Positions 1-13,000 of a stretch of 64,000 nucleotides of DNA are shown here, piece by piece; position 1 is the stretch's first letter, and every line of letters starts with the position of its first letter. The translations under genes and the position numbers were made by a program. This DNA is from Coccinella septempunctata (Eukaryota; Arthropoda; Insecta; Coleoptera; Coccinellidae). The notes beneath the pieces were generated by a model. The model was given only the letters and a program-made list of their open reading frames with translations. It was not told where the DNA came from and did no database searches. The stretch covers positions 38,209,021 to 38,273,020 of the forward strand of contig NC_058193.1 of the NCBI RefSeq assembly GCF_907165205.1. Direction: 5' to 3'.

Positions 1-353
1 CAAAAGTTATGCGCTGTGTGGGGCAATCAGACGTATGGGTGAATCTGATGATTGCATCGTCAGGTTATGCAAAAAAGACGGTATTTTGGCTAAGTAAGTT
101 GCTTGCAAGTTTTTTAAGATGTTTTTTGTGCTCAGCTTAATTTTCTAAAGTATCTTTACATGTAGTTGAACTCATCACTTGGTATTTGAATCTTTGTTTA
201 ACTGTGCATATGGCATATACATGATATAATATTTGATCTATGCTATATGAGGAGGAACTGAATGGATTATTATGGGGTTTGAGATAATTATAAACAATGA
301 TTGTGTTGCTATTTGTTGATTAAGCATTTTTTTTTGTTTTCAGGAATTTCTAA
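1..353 (+). CDS. RpS21: Ribosomal protein eS21 (RpS21), 3' end only
   Basis: This is the C-terminal end of small-subunit ribosomal protein eS21, which acts in cytoplasmic 40S ribosomes. Exon 1..93 is read from base 2 and contains the family signature IRRMGESDDCIVRL followed by a Lys-rich stretch. Donor GTAAGT is at 94. The last exon, 344..353, follows a TTTTTTGTTTTCAG acceptor and supplies only the codons for K-N-F and the stop. From memory, fly RpS21 ends in the same way with KNF, so this terminus is the natural one. The start of the gene lies left of the window. The two introns bracketing the visible exon cannot be judged beyond the 250-nt one seen here. Identification is very secure; only the 5' part is missing. 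Confidence 0.95.
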
Positions 354-391
354 GGACAACATGCTAAGTGAATGTAATATTAAATTAATAT

Positions 392-397
392 AATAAA
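392..397 (+). terminator. Polyadenylation signal of RpS21
   Basis: AATAAA lies 38 nt after the RpS21 stop, giving a very short 3' UTR as is usual for ribosomal protein mRNAs. Confidence 0.8.
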
Positions 398-971
398 AAA
401 TTTTGTAAAACCCTTGTTTTTTATTAAACCAAAATTTAATGGGCAGAATTGGGATTCAATAGTATTTTCGTTTAGGTGAATCCCAATCTGGGGAATGGTT
501 TCTAGCCTAAAGTATTTGGACTGTTTTTGGTCATCATTAATTCAAAGATAAATAAATACAAGTTATTTTCTAATCCATCGTTAATTTATAATAAATTAAA
601 AATATTTGGGAATCTTGCAGGTTAGGTGACATTTGACGTATGCCAGGTATTTCGTAAGGGTAAAGATTCACGGAAATACCCCTTAATCTTTGTTAAGCTT
701 GGAGTGATATGTACCTGTTTTGTTAAATTTTAAATTTATATTTGATACTTGAGTAATTTTTATCCACATGTTCAAATCTATCCGAAAACCAAGAAAAAGA
801 AGCAACCGTGCGTCAAATTTGTCAAAACACGACAACAAACAATTGTCAAATCCTGGAAGAATGAACCTTACTGCATTTTTGTAAATATGTAAATATTAAA
901 ATTTACATTTTTGTGTGGACCTTATATGTTGTTCTGTTAATGCATGTTTGCATCAATGTTTTTAGAATAAA
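398..971. other. Intergenic, RpS21 to Fbxo7
   Basis: AT-rich spacer holding the presumed promoter and 5' UTR of the F-box gene. No coding exon, tRNA or repeat could be supported. No clear TATA box was found. Confidence 0.5.
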
Positions 972-2149
972 ATGGCTGAATGTTTTGTTAGTGAAGTAAA
1001 TAAAAATATTAATAGTAGTTCCAAACAGTCTAGTGATGTGCCTAGTTGTCAGGAAGTTGAGACTGAAGAAGGTATTGTCATTTTATTGTTTTTTAGCTTA
1101 ATTGAGAGGTTTGCCGATAAGTGTATAAAAACACCGAATACCTTGAATTGTATTAATTTTATTCGTACTTGAAAATCATTAGAATTAGAGGTTAGGTATG
1201 AATCATATACATGAATGCATTTCCTTGTAAACAGCCTTCTTGAGGAAAGATTTTCTTAATTAAGGGCATATCCTTCTTGAAATTTCTGAAAGTCATAAAT
1301 GGACCTTTCATTTCAGTGATGGAGCCATTACTTTTGGAAGATTTTCATAGGAGTAACATTCCTACCAATTTGATCAAACTAATGAAAGTTTTTGAAGAGC
1401 AAGGCATAAAACCAAGTAAGAGTGATTTTTTGGTAGGATGTATATATGTCTTAATGTTGGAGTATGGATTTATTCCTCAAGAAAAAGAAAATGCTTACAA
1501 TGAGAGCGAATTTTGTTATAAAAGAATAGAAGAGCTTATTCCAGTACATGGATGGAAAAAATGTGATGAAATTAACTATAATTTATCATTTATCTTAGTG
1601 CCCTACCAGTTATATGTTTGTAAAATTTCATGCATAAAAATGGGCGATGATTTAGTTATTAATGCTTTTGTGCGAAACATTGAAGATGCCCATTGTACTG
1701 TTATGCTTGATATTTTGACATATTATACTGACGGTGTAAATATGGAAGCAGATGTGAAAAGGATGCAGAATCTGAGAGCGATGTCTGCATTATTTAAAGA
1801 TCAAATTGCATATCCTATTAAACATGCAATATTACGTACAGTGGGACATAGGCATGCATGTTTGGAAGATTTGCCCCTAGAAATTATCTACTACATCTTC
1901 AAATACATCCATGGCACTGATATAGTCAGGTTAACTACTACCTGCAAGCGTTTTTATGTATTGAGGCAAGAAGCCAAGCTGTGGGAATATCTTCTGAAGA
2001 GAGATTTCAATATTTGTATGAAGAAAGATGATTACAAAGAGTTATTTGAAAAATATGGACTCGCTCAGCGACGTAAAGTACAAAATGATCAAGAAGATGT
2101 ATGGACATCAAGATACAGTTATCGAGTAACGGAGAATACATTGTTTTGA
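972..2149 (+). CDS. Fbxo7: F-box only protein 7 (nutcracker-like)
   Basis: Substrate-recognition subunit of an SCF ubiquitin ligase that also binds proteasome regulators through its FP domain. I model exons 972..1071 and 1317..2149, giving 310 residues. The donor is G|GTATTG at 1072. The acceptor TTTCATTTCAG ends at 1316, and both are phase 1. This acceptor is preferred because the next residues, VMEPLLLE, align with the start of the human FP domain as I recall it. The FP domain spans about residues 70-210 and includes LMLEYGFIPQ and LFKDQIAYP, both near-matches to human Fbxo7. The F-box (LEDLPLEIIYYIFKYI) spans about 216-260, followed by LWEYLLKRDF. There is no N-terminal ubiquitin-like domain, as in fly nutcracker. 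An alternative acceptor near 1245 would also keep frame and add 24 residues, so the splice is likely but not proven. Confidence 0.88.
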
Positions 2150-2162
2150 GTGTTGGTTATGA

Positions 2163-2168
2163 AATAAA
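2163..2168 (+). terminator. Polyadenylation signal of Fbxo7
   Basis: AATAAA starts 14 nt past the Fbxo7 stop codon, implying a very short 3' UTR. Confidence 0.7.
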
Positions 2169-2185
2169 CTTGGAATTTTTGAGAA

Positions 2186-3301
2186 TATTATTTCTTGTTA
2201 TGAGGAAATGCATTTATGTTTATTTGAGCTAGTAATATTTAATATATTCACACTATCCCTCCTGTAGTCACACAATTGGATTGAAATTATATGATTTGTT
2301 TAGAAAGAAAAGTTTCTTGAGGTTTATTCACTTGGTATAAAGACAAGTTAGAAATTAAGGCAAATGGAATCGCTAATTCGCTTGTTTTACACTAGATGGC
2401 GCCAAATGCGCAACTTTTCTCTGAATTTGACCAAAATTAACTTTTCAAGTGTTGAAAATGCCAACAATTCCCACTATATAATCATTTCCCCAAAATAATT
2501 ATTTTTATCGAGGAATGAAGTGTTTCAACCCTTCATTATACTTATCACTGGTCCCAACAGGTGAGAAAATCTTCAAGCATGTAAGTTCTAAGCATTTTTC
2601 GTATAAAATTTGGTGTTAGTTTTCTTTCTCCAAAACTACAATAGTAATAAGATGATTAAAATGTTTGAACGGAGCTGTAGCTGATGTAGTTATAAATAAT
2701 TACATATAATGTTATGAAATTAAAGATTAGCATTCGAAGGTTTGTCTATGAATCGTTTTGAGTGTTGTGAAAATGAAAATTCGAAGCATGATGTAGTTGT
2801 TGCTTTATCTACATTTATCTTCATATTTAAGGTATTTTACTACTATTATTTATTAATAATTTTTTGATAGCCTAAAGTCCTGGTGAAGAAAAATTTGCAT
2901 GCAAATTTTCAACCAGGGTTTGCAAAAATTTTTTATTCTGTGCTTGAACCTCATGCTTAGATTTTACTTCAAAATTCTGATTTGATATCAACTACTTATT
3001 ACTCAAGAATCAGCCTGTACCTAGTTTCTTCTAGAAAAGTTCATATATGAATTAAAAATGACTCTAGAGTTTGGGAAATATGCTAGCACTACTTTCAGAC
3101 CTTGGAACATAGATATTCATTGAATATTGACAGTAAAATTGTCATAGCTTAGTGATCGGCAAAATTTTTCCATCAAAAAAGGTATGGTAGTAAAAAAACA
3201 GGAAAAATGCAAAAATTTTATAATTTTAAACGAAAATTTCCAACATCTATCAAGTCAACGTATGCTCCTTAGGAAAAAGAGTTCAATGTTGCTTGTTGCA
3301 G
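2186..3301. other. Intergenic or upstream intron, Fbxo7 to Phactr
   Basis: AT-rich sequence with scattered stops on both strands. Nothing recognisable apart from the candidate exon that begins at 3302. Confidence 0.4.
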
Positions 3302-3400
3302 GAAATGAACAGCTTTTCCAGCGTGTGGAAATTCCACAGGCAACTTCTACAGGAACAACAGGAAGGCTACTCAATTCTCCGAAACTCAATAAAGAGAAAA
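3302..3400 (+). CDS. Candidate orphan exon upstream of Phactr
   Basis: A 99-nt stretch bounded by a good acceptor (GCTTGTTGCAG, ending 3301) and a strong donor (GTAAGT at 3401). Read phase 1 to phase 1, it is open and encodes a Ser/Thr/Pro/Gln-rich peptide containing RVEIPQATSTG and LLNSPKLNKEK. Phase 1-1 is the phase used by most 5' junctions of the neighbouring Phactr gene, so it could be an internal exon of a longer Phactr isoform starting further upstream. The phase starting GAA-ATG is also open and would give a 32-residue start peptide. I recognise neither peptide, and no partner first exon was found. This is speculative. Confidence 0.25.
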
Positions 3401-3649
3401 GTAAGTGTTTAATAGCTGGGTATTCGAACAGAGAAGCCAAGATTTTTTTAACATTTTTATCTTGAAGAAACATCTTTTTTTGGGGTATTTGTATCTATTG
3501 CTATGATCCTCTCCCTCGAAATGTTCATTTCCCACTTCATACCCATAGGAAATAAGTATCATTTCGTACTCATTGAACAATATACCTATTTTATATAATT
3601 TTTGGTAATAATGAACCAAAAATTGTTGAATAAGGAGAAAGTGCAGCTT

Positions 3650-4058
3650 CGTCTGTTGTTCATACCAATCGATTCCCGGAAAAGTGGAGATTTCCTGTCC
3701 TCGCGCGCGTCTAAATCGAATCTCGCGAATCCTTACGGAACAAATGGGATTAGGTGTATATCTCATTTTACCGACCGAACCGATTGATTTTTTTCAAAGC
3801 TGCCAGCTTTCCCGGTTATCGTTTCCCACGACACGGATCTCTCCAGGATCGTTTTCCCGATGTCTGGGAAATCTTCAAAGACCGTAGGAGAACCGTCACC
3901 GCCGACACAGAAAAATAATTCGCTGTTTACTCAGGAGATAAGGACGATAAGATTCCACTACTTGAAAATAATCTGGACGAACAACATTCGACGTAAAGTG
4001 TATTGGCCCCCGGGTGCGAAATGTCTACGTTTTAGCCTTTAAGAGGATCCGCTGGGTG
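3650..4058 (+). promoter_or_regulatory. CpG-containing promoter/5' UTR region of Phactr isoform A
   Basis: Base composition shifts here from AT-rich to locally CpG-rich (for example CTCGCGCGCGTCT near 3700) directly ahead of the first coding exon at 4059. No TATA box is seen. The placement as promoter and 5' leader is inferred from position and composition. Confidence 0.4.
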
Positions 4059-7000
4059 ATGGCGTCGTTTTTCCGAAGAATTTCCTGGACACGCAGCAGG
4101 AACAACCTGAGGATTCGTGATGGGGAAATTGTGGCCGATAAAGACGGGAGTGAACTTGAGAGTTCGATTGATTTGCGGAGTGGATGTGAAGATGATAAGA
4201 GCGAAGAAGTTGGTGGGGGTATGTATTTTTTCGGGTTTCGAGACCACTTGATGTTCGGTCGCGGTAACACTAGATGGGGCGATAATTTCGCAGTGAAAAT
4301 GGCAACGAGAAAATCTTATACCTCGAAAACGTATCATTTTTCAGTAAATTACCGCTATAATTACCCTAAATGATGAGAAATTACAACAATTTTCCCTGCT
4401 ACTCCAAACCACATTCCTAGATATTAATTTTCAAGTAATCACATGAAAAATTACCGCGAATATTTCCTAGTGCACAAAAATTGCTTCATCGGAAATGTAG
4501 TTTTCGATTCAGGGCGGAAATGCAAGTACTCGATGAAGAAATAAACCACATATTTCCCTCTCAATCCAAACTCAGTTCCTTAAAAAACAGTTTCCCATGA
4601 ATTACCGCTATTATTTCACAGTGCGATCGAAAATTACAGCGAAAATATATCGTTATATATTATACAGTTTTAGTGTAATTTTTGTGATGAGTATTGGACT
4701 ATGGAAGATCACAGCTACTATTTCTTTCGTATTTTTGATTCCCAAATTCAAGAACTTCTATTGAATACAAATTAATAACCAATTACCGCTATTTTTTCTC
4801 TATACGATGAAGAATTACAGCGAAAATTTCCTTTAACGCCGAAAGAGAGTATAATGCTTTTATCGATTCATATTCAATACATATAATACAGAAAAAAGGT
4901 GATTCCTGTCATAAGTCATAATTTCAGTTCGTTCATCAACTCAAATTCAGACTAAAAACAAATATATTGATGTTTTTGAACGAGCGGTTTTTCAAGAAAA
5001 ACTGATAGTTAGGAACCATTTCACACTTTTCTCCTTATTCTACATATTAAACTCTCTTTGAACATGGCCGCTGTAATTCAGAGAAAATTACAGCGACCAT
5101 GCTTATAGACAGATATAGAGTCGGACGAATTACAACACTTATTTGATCCCTTGTACCCCTGCTAAATGTTTATGAGGAAAAGATTGAGAATTAAGTGAGA
5201 AAACATATTTTTGGGGGTCATGCTGAAGGCGCTGTAACACCCTACATGGTGTATGTGGGTTTTTCTATATTTTGACCTCTGTAATCCTGAATTCTATTGA
5301 ATCAGTGTTCCCCAGAGCATTATCCAATGAAGATCAAAAACATTTAACTATTTAACTTGGATGAATTTGACGCTAATAATCAAACTGTTTTTTGCAGACA
5401 ATCCGTCAAATGAATGCAGAGATAATGATGGTAAGTCCTCCCACTGAATATTCTCGTAATGTAATTCATTCAGCCTATTATTGTTGGGGTTTTGTTAGTC
5501 AATATGGGTATAAATAGATGCATCCTGTCGCTCACATATTATAGGCGAACGACAATATGCAAAGGTCAGTTTTAATAATCCCACTGCTCGGATTGCATCC
5601 TTGGCGTATATTCATCTCGTCCTCCGAGTACTATTCCTAGTTACGAACTTTGATAACTACGAAGTTTTAGATGAATGACCCAAGTTGTCCATTGAAGCGC
5701 GCTTGGTTAAGTTACAGGTTTCTATTAATAGAACTCAATTTATTCAATGGATCTTTACCCGATCAAGACATGGGTTTCCCCCATTGTTCTTCAGCTCGTG
5801 TAGGGTGGAAAAAATAACGAGAATTTTGGCTTCGGGAGTAGTTTTGAACTAGGACGATTCCACAAGATTTATTGAAGAAATGTTCATTTTGAATATTGAG
5901 CATTGATGATCAAGACTGATTTGGCATCAGGAAACAGCTGAGCAGTTTTTTCAGTTTCTCTCTATACAAAAGGATTGCGAATCTATTTGGGTCGCGTGTA
6001 TCAATCGATTTTCGCAAATATAGATAGTTTTGCACTTATTCATTACGTTTATCAGACATTAATGACTGTGTACCTACATTTATGAATCATAGAACGAACG
6101 AATGATGCGATATTGTGGATAAGTATGCCAGGTAAACATTCATCATTGAGTTTGATTCCATCGAGTTTCACTAGGAAAATTGTGGTAATTACATAATAAA
6201 CTAGTAATATACTAGAAATACTCTATCAGGAAATCGAAAGATTAGGAAGAGGAGGAAGAAAGACCCCAGAATAATGCCACTTATTGAATTCATATATGTT
6301 ACTGGTCATATTCATTAATTCTTGCAATTCAATCGTCCAATTTTGACATAACCGAGATCTGTCAATTTTACAAAATGGTGAATTCGCCGGTATACGTTTG
6401 AAGTTTTTATGAAATGTTTATAACCTTCCTCAGAATTGAATTTTACCTGCCAACGGTTCCATCAAGTTTTGGAATTTTTTTTTCGAAATTATCGACAGTT
6501 CTCGAGATTTTCAGCATAACAGCTATTTGCAGTTCATTTTGTAGAGCCCATACCGCATGGCAATAAAAAAATAAAGAATAAAATTAACAAGATATGCCAT
6601 AAGCTGGAGAGTTCCTAATTCCTGAATTCATTATTTCTTATCATAACTATTTTGAAAAGTGTGACTTTATTAGGAAATTCGTTTAATGAGGTTATCTTAT
6701 CTGAACATCTGGGAAAATACTCGAAATATGCCTGTCTACAGAATAACAGTTTTGATTTAAATTTTTTTCAATTATATGAATAAGTTTGGATTAAAAATCG
6801 ATTTCGATCTGTGTTTGTCGCAACTGTTACTACCTGTGATAATGATTAAAAGTTCAGTGATTTATGAAAATCGCGTTTTCACGGCCAATAATTAGCTTGT
6901 AATCGATTCGGTAATCAGCAGATTGGAGACATGAACTTAGGGGATTCGTTGTTTATTGTATCCGATTTTTTGTGCTGAATTTCATCCAGGTCTTTACTTC

Positions 7001-10000
7001 ACTGTGTCTTTTTTTCTCTTCCGAAACAACCGCTATTGCAAAAATATTCGTGATTTTAAGGTTGGATGATCACCTTGTCAGGTCAGGTAAACGGAATGCC
7101 TTTCTTAGTCATCCCTGTAGAGATAACTCATGTTATCTTCTTGAACCTCTATCGCAAAGATACTTGAGGTATTCTTCTCATTCCTTGTTTTTAGAACAAC
7201 ACACAAAATCACTTGTTTTTGTAATCTGCGTCGAGATGTCTCAATATTTCTTTATCGAAGAATGTTGTTTTTCTTGTTCTCTGACCCACTTTCTAGCTGA
7301 AACACCATGGTGTAATTTTCAAAAACGGGCATTAGCCAGTTAACTTGACCAATTTTTAATTCCTACAACAATTTTTCTGATGTTACTTCCATGAAGGGAT
7401 CGGGACAAAATCATGTAACTGATCTTCAAACATATTCGGAATAGCTGAATTTTGTGAAATACGAGACAAAAATCACACGAAGTTTTTCGAAGTCTCCGTA
7501 TTTCGATTATCAAATATCAAATATTCTTTATAAATAAAATTGAAGCTTTGTTTTGCGTTGTCATCGAATCTGGTAGAAACGGTTGAACCATTTTATTTAT
7601 TTTTTCTTTGAAACCTTCCTCGTTCTTCGTAGACGGTTTTTGCGGAGGAAAAATTCGGAAAAGTTGATTAGGAAAATCGTTAAATCAAGAAAACTAAGCG
7701 AAATTCAAATTTCGCGCGGCAGTGTATGTTGGGTATTCTACCCAACATTTAAATCGAGCAAGTTATGAACTGTTGGTGACAGATGTGTGTATATGGTATG
7801 GTTCGTATATATACTTTGGTTTCTTTGGTTAGATAGTGGGTAATTTGGGAAATAAATCACTTTTAGTGCAAAATTTCGAAAAAATTGGTCACCTTTGAGA
7901 AGCTCTAGCAACCAGAAAAATAGCACTGGGTATATGCTGATTTTTTTGGTGATAGATTGATCCTTTGCGAATAGAATAATCCTCATTTCATTCAGTTGCC
8001 ACTTACAGTTTAGATTTTATGATTTTTTCCGCGAAGGTCCAAAATCTCGAATTTTCCATCGACCATAACTTGAAAAATAAATTTTTAAAAAAATATCCGT
8101 TTGCATATTCGTGTTCTGCGTCCTCGATTTAGGTTACAGTATAAATTTGGTTTTGATCGGAGACCAAAAATATTTTTTTGAAAATCGCAATTTTTCCATA
8201 CATATGTATGGAAAATTTGAAAAATTTTTGATCTCTCCGATTTTCACCAAAATTGAAGTGTTCACTAAATCGAGGGCGTAGATTACGAATATGCTAACAG
8301 AATTTTGCTGAAAGGATTGGTTTTCAAGTTATGGTCGATGGAAAATCGGAAATTTTGGACCTTCGCGGAAAAAATCATAAAATCTAAACAGTTCGCGGTA
8401 GATGAATGAAAGTGGTTTTCTTCCATTCGGAAAGAACCAATCTATCACCGAAAAAATCAGCTTATGTCTAATGCCTCTTTTCTGGCTGCTACAGCTCCTC
8501 AAAGCTGACCGATTTTTTCGAAATTTATTATAAATAAATCCGACCAAGCTAGTATCGCTCTTATGAATGTACACGTACGAAACAACCCTTTCGCAACCCC
8601 CAGCGTTGCGCCCTTGTTCGGTAAGGACGGGGGAACGCAGGAAAAGAGTCCGGGATTTCCGTTGACGAGCCGGCAACGCCGCACTCCGTGAATATTCCAA
8701 ATTGAGCGAGTTGCGAGTCGATCTCCCACAGCAAACAAAGCCTCGCAAGCTATTCTGGCGTCTGTCGTCCTGTACATCACGTTCATCTGACTCCGGCTCC
8801 ATCAGATGATCGCCGTCAATCTGGCCGCCAGAGTTTTCCTCTCCTTCCGTGATGTGTGAGTGAAGTTGTCAATCGATAAGTGCCATCCGCGTGTCCGCAG
8901 ACCCCTTACGGTCCACGGCGATGAAACTGAGGACCGAATAGTGCGAGATTTAAGCGGAAAAATGATGACCAAAGACTGCCCCCCTCAGTCTCCCTGCAAA
9001 GTCAAAACTAAGGCCGTGGCCATAGTGGCTCCACAACGCAGCAATAGTCTGGATTATCTGAATTTCCAGGAGAAGAGGGAACTGATAGCCTCTTCTCTCT
9101 CCATATCGGATTTTTTGAACGTCGGTACCGATGCATCGAAAGAACTGAAGGAGACTACGAGTCTGATCATAGGTGAGCTCAATTTAACGTACTCACGTCT
9201 TGAAAATCTTGTTCCAGAGGAATTTTCAGCATGCTTTTCACGAAAGATGCTGTGGATTTTTCTTGACTTGCCTATTTCAGTCGATCTTTCGGAATTTGAC
9301 TTCAAAATCGTAAATTGAACGTGTGCCAATACAATTCCGATGAGAAGTCTATATTGCAAAAGGTACATGAGGAATTCCGGCATATTTATGTCCGAAACAA
9401 TCAATTTTCATGGTCTACCCGACATCAAAGAACCCATTAAGTGATGCTCTCTCAAAATACTCGGTAGATGTTGCACATTCGAAGGAATACAAAGGCACCT
9501 GTGAAGATTTCTCATTTGATACAATTTTACATTCATTCTTGGTCCTTCGACCAAGAAAAAGAATAGTCTTGAGAAAATCTTGCAACCATTGGACCATTCT
9601 CGCTCCAACAATAAGAAAAACTCGAATCTATGTGTTCGAAGCAATTATTTGAACGAAATGTCATATATACGTTACCCTGCAAGGTGAAAGGAAAGTTATT
9701 CTCATACCTAACACACCAGTACATTATTATTCCATATCGATAAGAACATTTTTTAATACCGACCAGATTTCGATGCTAATTTTTCGAGTTACACAATTGT
9801 TGAACAATATGCAAATGGTCTCCGATCGCTAATCGAATCGAATGGCGTTAAAATGTTCTATTATTCAAATGATTCATCGATGCAACGATGAAATCGTTCC
9901 TAATTGTTACCTAAAACCGATTCTTTACAGTTCGTGATGATAATTATTAAATGAACGGATATAATCAGTTTAGAATTACGTATTTTCATTATCCTTGGTA

Positions 10001-13000
10001 GAAACGTGTCGTAAAATTCAATTTTTCGGTACCTATTCGAATGAAATTGAAATTAAAATTCGAATTTTAACTGTCAAAATGATGATTAGATCAGACGAGG
10101 GAAACGTAAATATGTATCTCACGCTTTCATCTGAATACATAATATGTAGTCCAGAATTGAGCAATCCGATCCTTATGAGAACGTGAAAATTGAAAGAATA
10201 TCTCGCATATGTTTTCGATATTATTTATTCATTATTTTAGATAATTAATAAAAAAACGTTATGGGTGAAAAATCCACCTAGAGTACTTTTTCTCGTAGAA
10301 TGACAGCTGAGGAATGTTTCAGCCGGAAATAAAGGAATACTCTTCTCATGTAATTCCATTATTAGGTGAACAAGTGAGATCTATTGCAAGTTTTCGCACA
10401 GAGTAGGAATAATCAGTTCGTTATTTCGAACAATGAACAGTTGAAATCGAACCCGGAAAAAACACCTCAAATCGTCGAGTTTACTTTGTGTGGTATGAAA
10501 AAAAAAAGGATCTAAAATATCTGTCTCTTTTTGGGTCTTGAAACGTAAATTTCAGGTTAAATCTTGCATCACAGACACTTGATCCCTTTGGTTTCGTCGT
10601 GATTCAGTATAAATCACATCTCTTTTTTGACGCCACATATTGCCTCCACGTCTGGCTTGTTTGGTATCAGAATTATTGATTTTCGTCTTCTCTCTGGCTA
10701 CGATGCATCCAGAGTGCACGCCACTGTTCGCTACCTCATTATTCAACCTGAAGCCCCCCTCGTGCATTTTATGTACTTCTTTTTATGTTCTCTGTTCTCC
10801 CCTAGCTGCATTCTCCCACAACGGCCCTCGGTCAGGTGTATCGTATAACGTATTTTGTACCTGATTCGGCAATGGCCATTATGCCCAGCGGATTTTATCA
10901 CAGCATCCGTGAATACAGAGAGGAGTGGCGTGATCCATCAAATCGTGCCGTGTTTAAGGACGACTGTTTACTTCGAAACTTTTAAATGTCCTGCGATATT
11001 TCCCATTAGTTCTTTTCTAATTCACCTCATAATACGGAATCTTGGCGGCGTTGCCAGATCTACGGAATTCCTCAGCGTGTCCGGGAAATGAAGCGTGTAC
11101 CGTTAATATAATATAAGCCGATACGTTGTAGAATTGAGCGGTTATTATTCATGGATGTAGGAAATTATTTCATGGTCTGACTACCTCAATTTCTCCGTAG
11201 ATAGTATCGCCGTTTCTGTGGGAATTATCGGTTTTTTCGACCACCAAAGTTTCAGGTCTTACGGAGTCCAGTTTACACGTTTTTGAATCATTTCCAACGA
11301 TTTTTAGAGTCACTTCTAATGTAATTACCAGTTTTTATAGAGTTTGGCACAAATCTTCCTTCAATATTATTTCCGTTTCCTTGTTTTCGTGTAGTTTCGA
11401 CCTCACACTACTTAGTTTGAACAGGGTGGGCAAAATTTGTTGTCTGCTGAGGGGATCTCGAGAACTATAAGAGCTAGAAGAAAACGGATGACACATTTCA
11501 CAGCTCTGTTTCAGAGAAACAAAGAATGGTGAAAACCGTTTTTGAGTTATTAGCAAAAAATGAAATTTTTCGAAAAGTTCTCATAACTTTTTTGTCTGTG
11601 AAGTTACAGATCTGAATCTTGAATATTCTTCAGGCCCTTTTTCATCTAGAATCCACTGACGAGCATCAAATACTTTTTCATTTCGAAACTTTCGTTTTTT
11701 TAAATGGTTCAAATTTCAGATCTGTAACTTCAAACACAAAAAACTTATGAGAACTTTTCGAAAATCCCAATTTTTGTTTATAACTTAAAGTCTAGAAAAG
11801 ATAGGCCAGTTCTGCTTTCAGATTTGGATCAGTCATGAAAAAAGAGCTAGAGAATGTGTCATCCATTTTCTTCTAGCAGTTATAGTTCTCGAGATACCCT
11901 CAGTAGACAACGAATTTTGCCCACCCTGTACACTACTTTTGACTGATCTTTTTTTAAACATTCCAAACAACTCACGGCACTTCAAACCTTACCATATACA
12001 ATGCTCAACAATTGATGGGGATCACTGACCAATACCTATTAATATTCAGTTGATATTCTTGTTTTTTTCTCTAAATAAATGAAAATGAATTGAAAATTTT
12101 GGGTTTGATCCCTATCAAGTGTTGAGCAGTGTATATCTACAAGCAGTGGATGCAGATTTCTTAAAATTCAGGACCTAAATCAATTCATATTTTTCAATCC
12201 AACAGTATCGGGCTAAAAATTACGCTTAAGCATGTTAAAAATAAAAAACTGACAGAATGTTAACCGTACTTGGCTTCAAATGGCATGCAGGAAACGGAAA
12301 TAAAAAAACTGTCCGAAGGCCCTTTCTTTTCCACTTTTAAAATTAGATTGAGCGATGAAAACAAATGGCATGAAAGACGTATATAAATCTCCAGAACATG
12401 AACATGAAAGGAGTGGTTATTTAAGGAACTGAAATGCGTATACGCTGTCCTTTAGGCAATTCCCCATTTGGGGACAGATTTAAATCGAGTGAAATAGCTG
12501 AAATTCCCGAAGAGTTTAACAGATACCCTCTTGATTATCTTACTTCAGTGTTTGTCCAATTTCGACCACCCTTTACAGTTGAAAACCCGTACAGGTTGGC
12601 ATTTCTACGCACAATTTTGTTTCGGCGTAATCGATTTCATCTTCGATGTACACCGGAGATGGCCGTGGAAAAAATTGAGCTTGCACGTGACCTGAACCTG
12701 GATTCGACCAACTAGAAGGGAATTAACTCGAGAAAACTTTTGCAATCAGGCGCCATTAGACGGGCAACAGATTCTCCATCCACTTTTATGTCTTGCCCTT
12801 ATTTCCTCCGAGAAAGGAAAAATTACGGTTCGTAGTTTCAGGAAGACAAACTTTACGCCAATTAGGGGGTTTCAAAGGGACAATGAGCGCTTGGAAAAAA
12901 TGCTTTTCGTCTCTTCGACGAAAATTAATTTTTAAATGTTTGTTATTGCTGGAAACGCAGATGGGTGTGGAAATTTGACTGAGCAGTGAAAAAATGTCCA

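Noticed and set aside
8329..8802. 157-codon minus-strand open frame across the foldback and the Phactr leader
   Set aside because: Half of it is the repeat arm and half is the GC-rich leader of Phactr isoform B; no family features.
12434..12715. 93-codon plus-strand open frame in a Phactr intron
   Set aside because: No recognised motif, no good splice or start context, and not longer than expected by chance over this much sequence.
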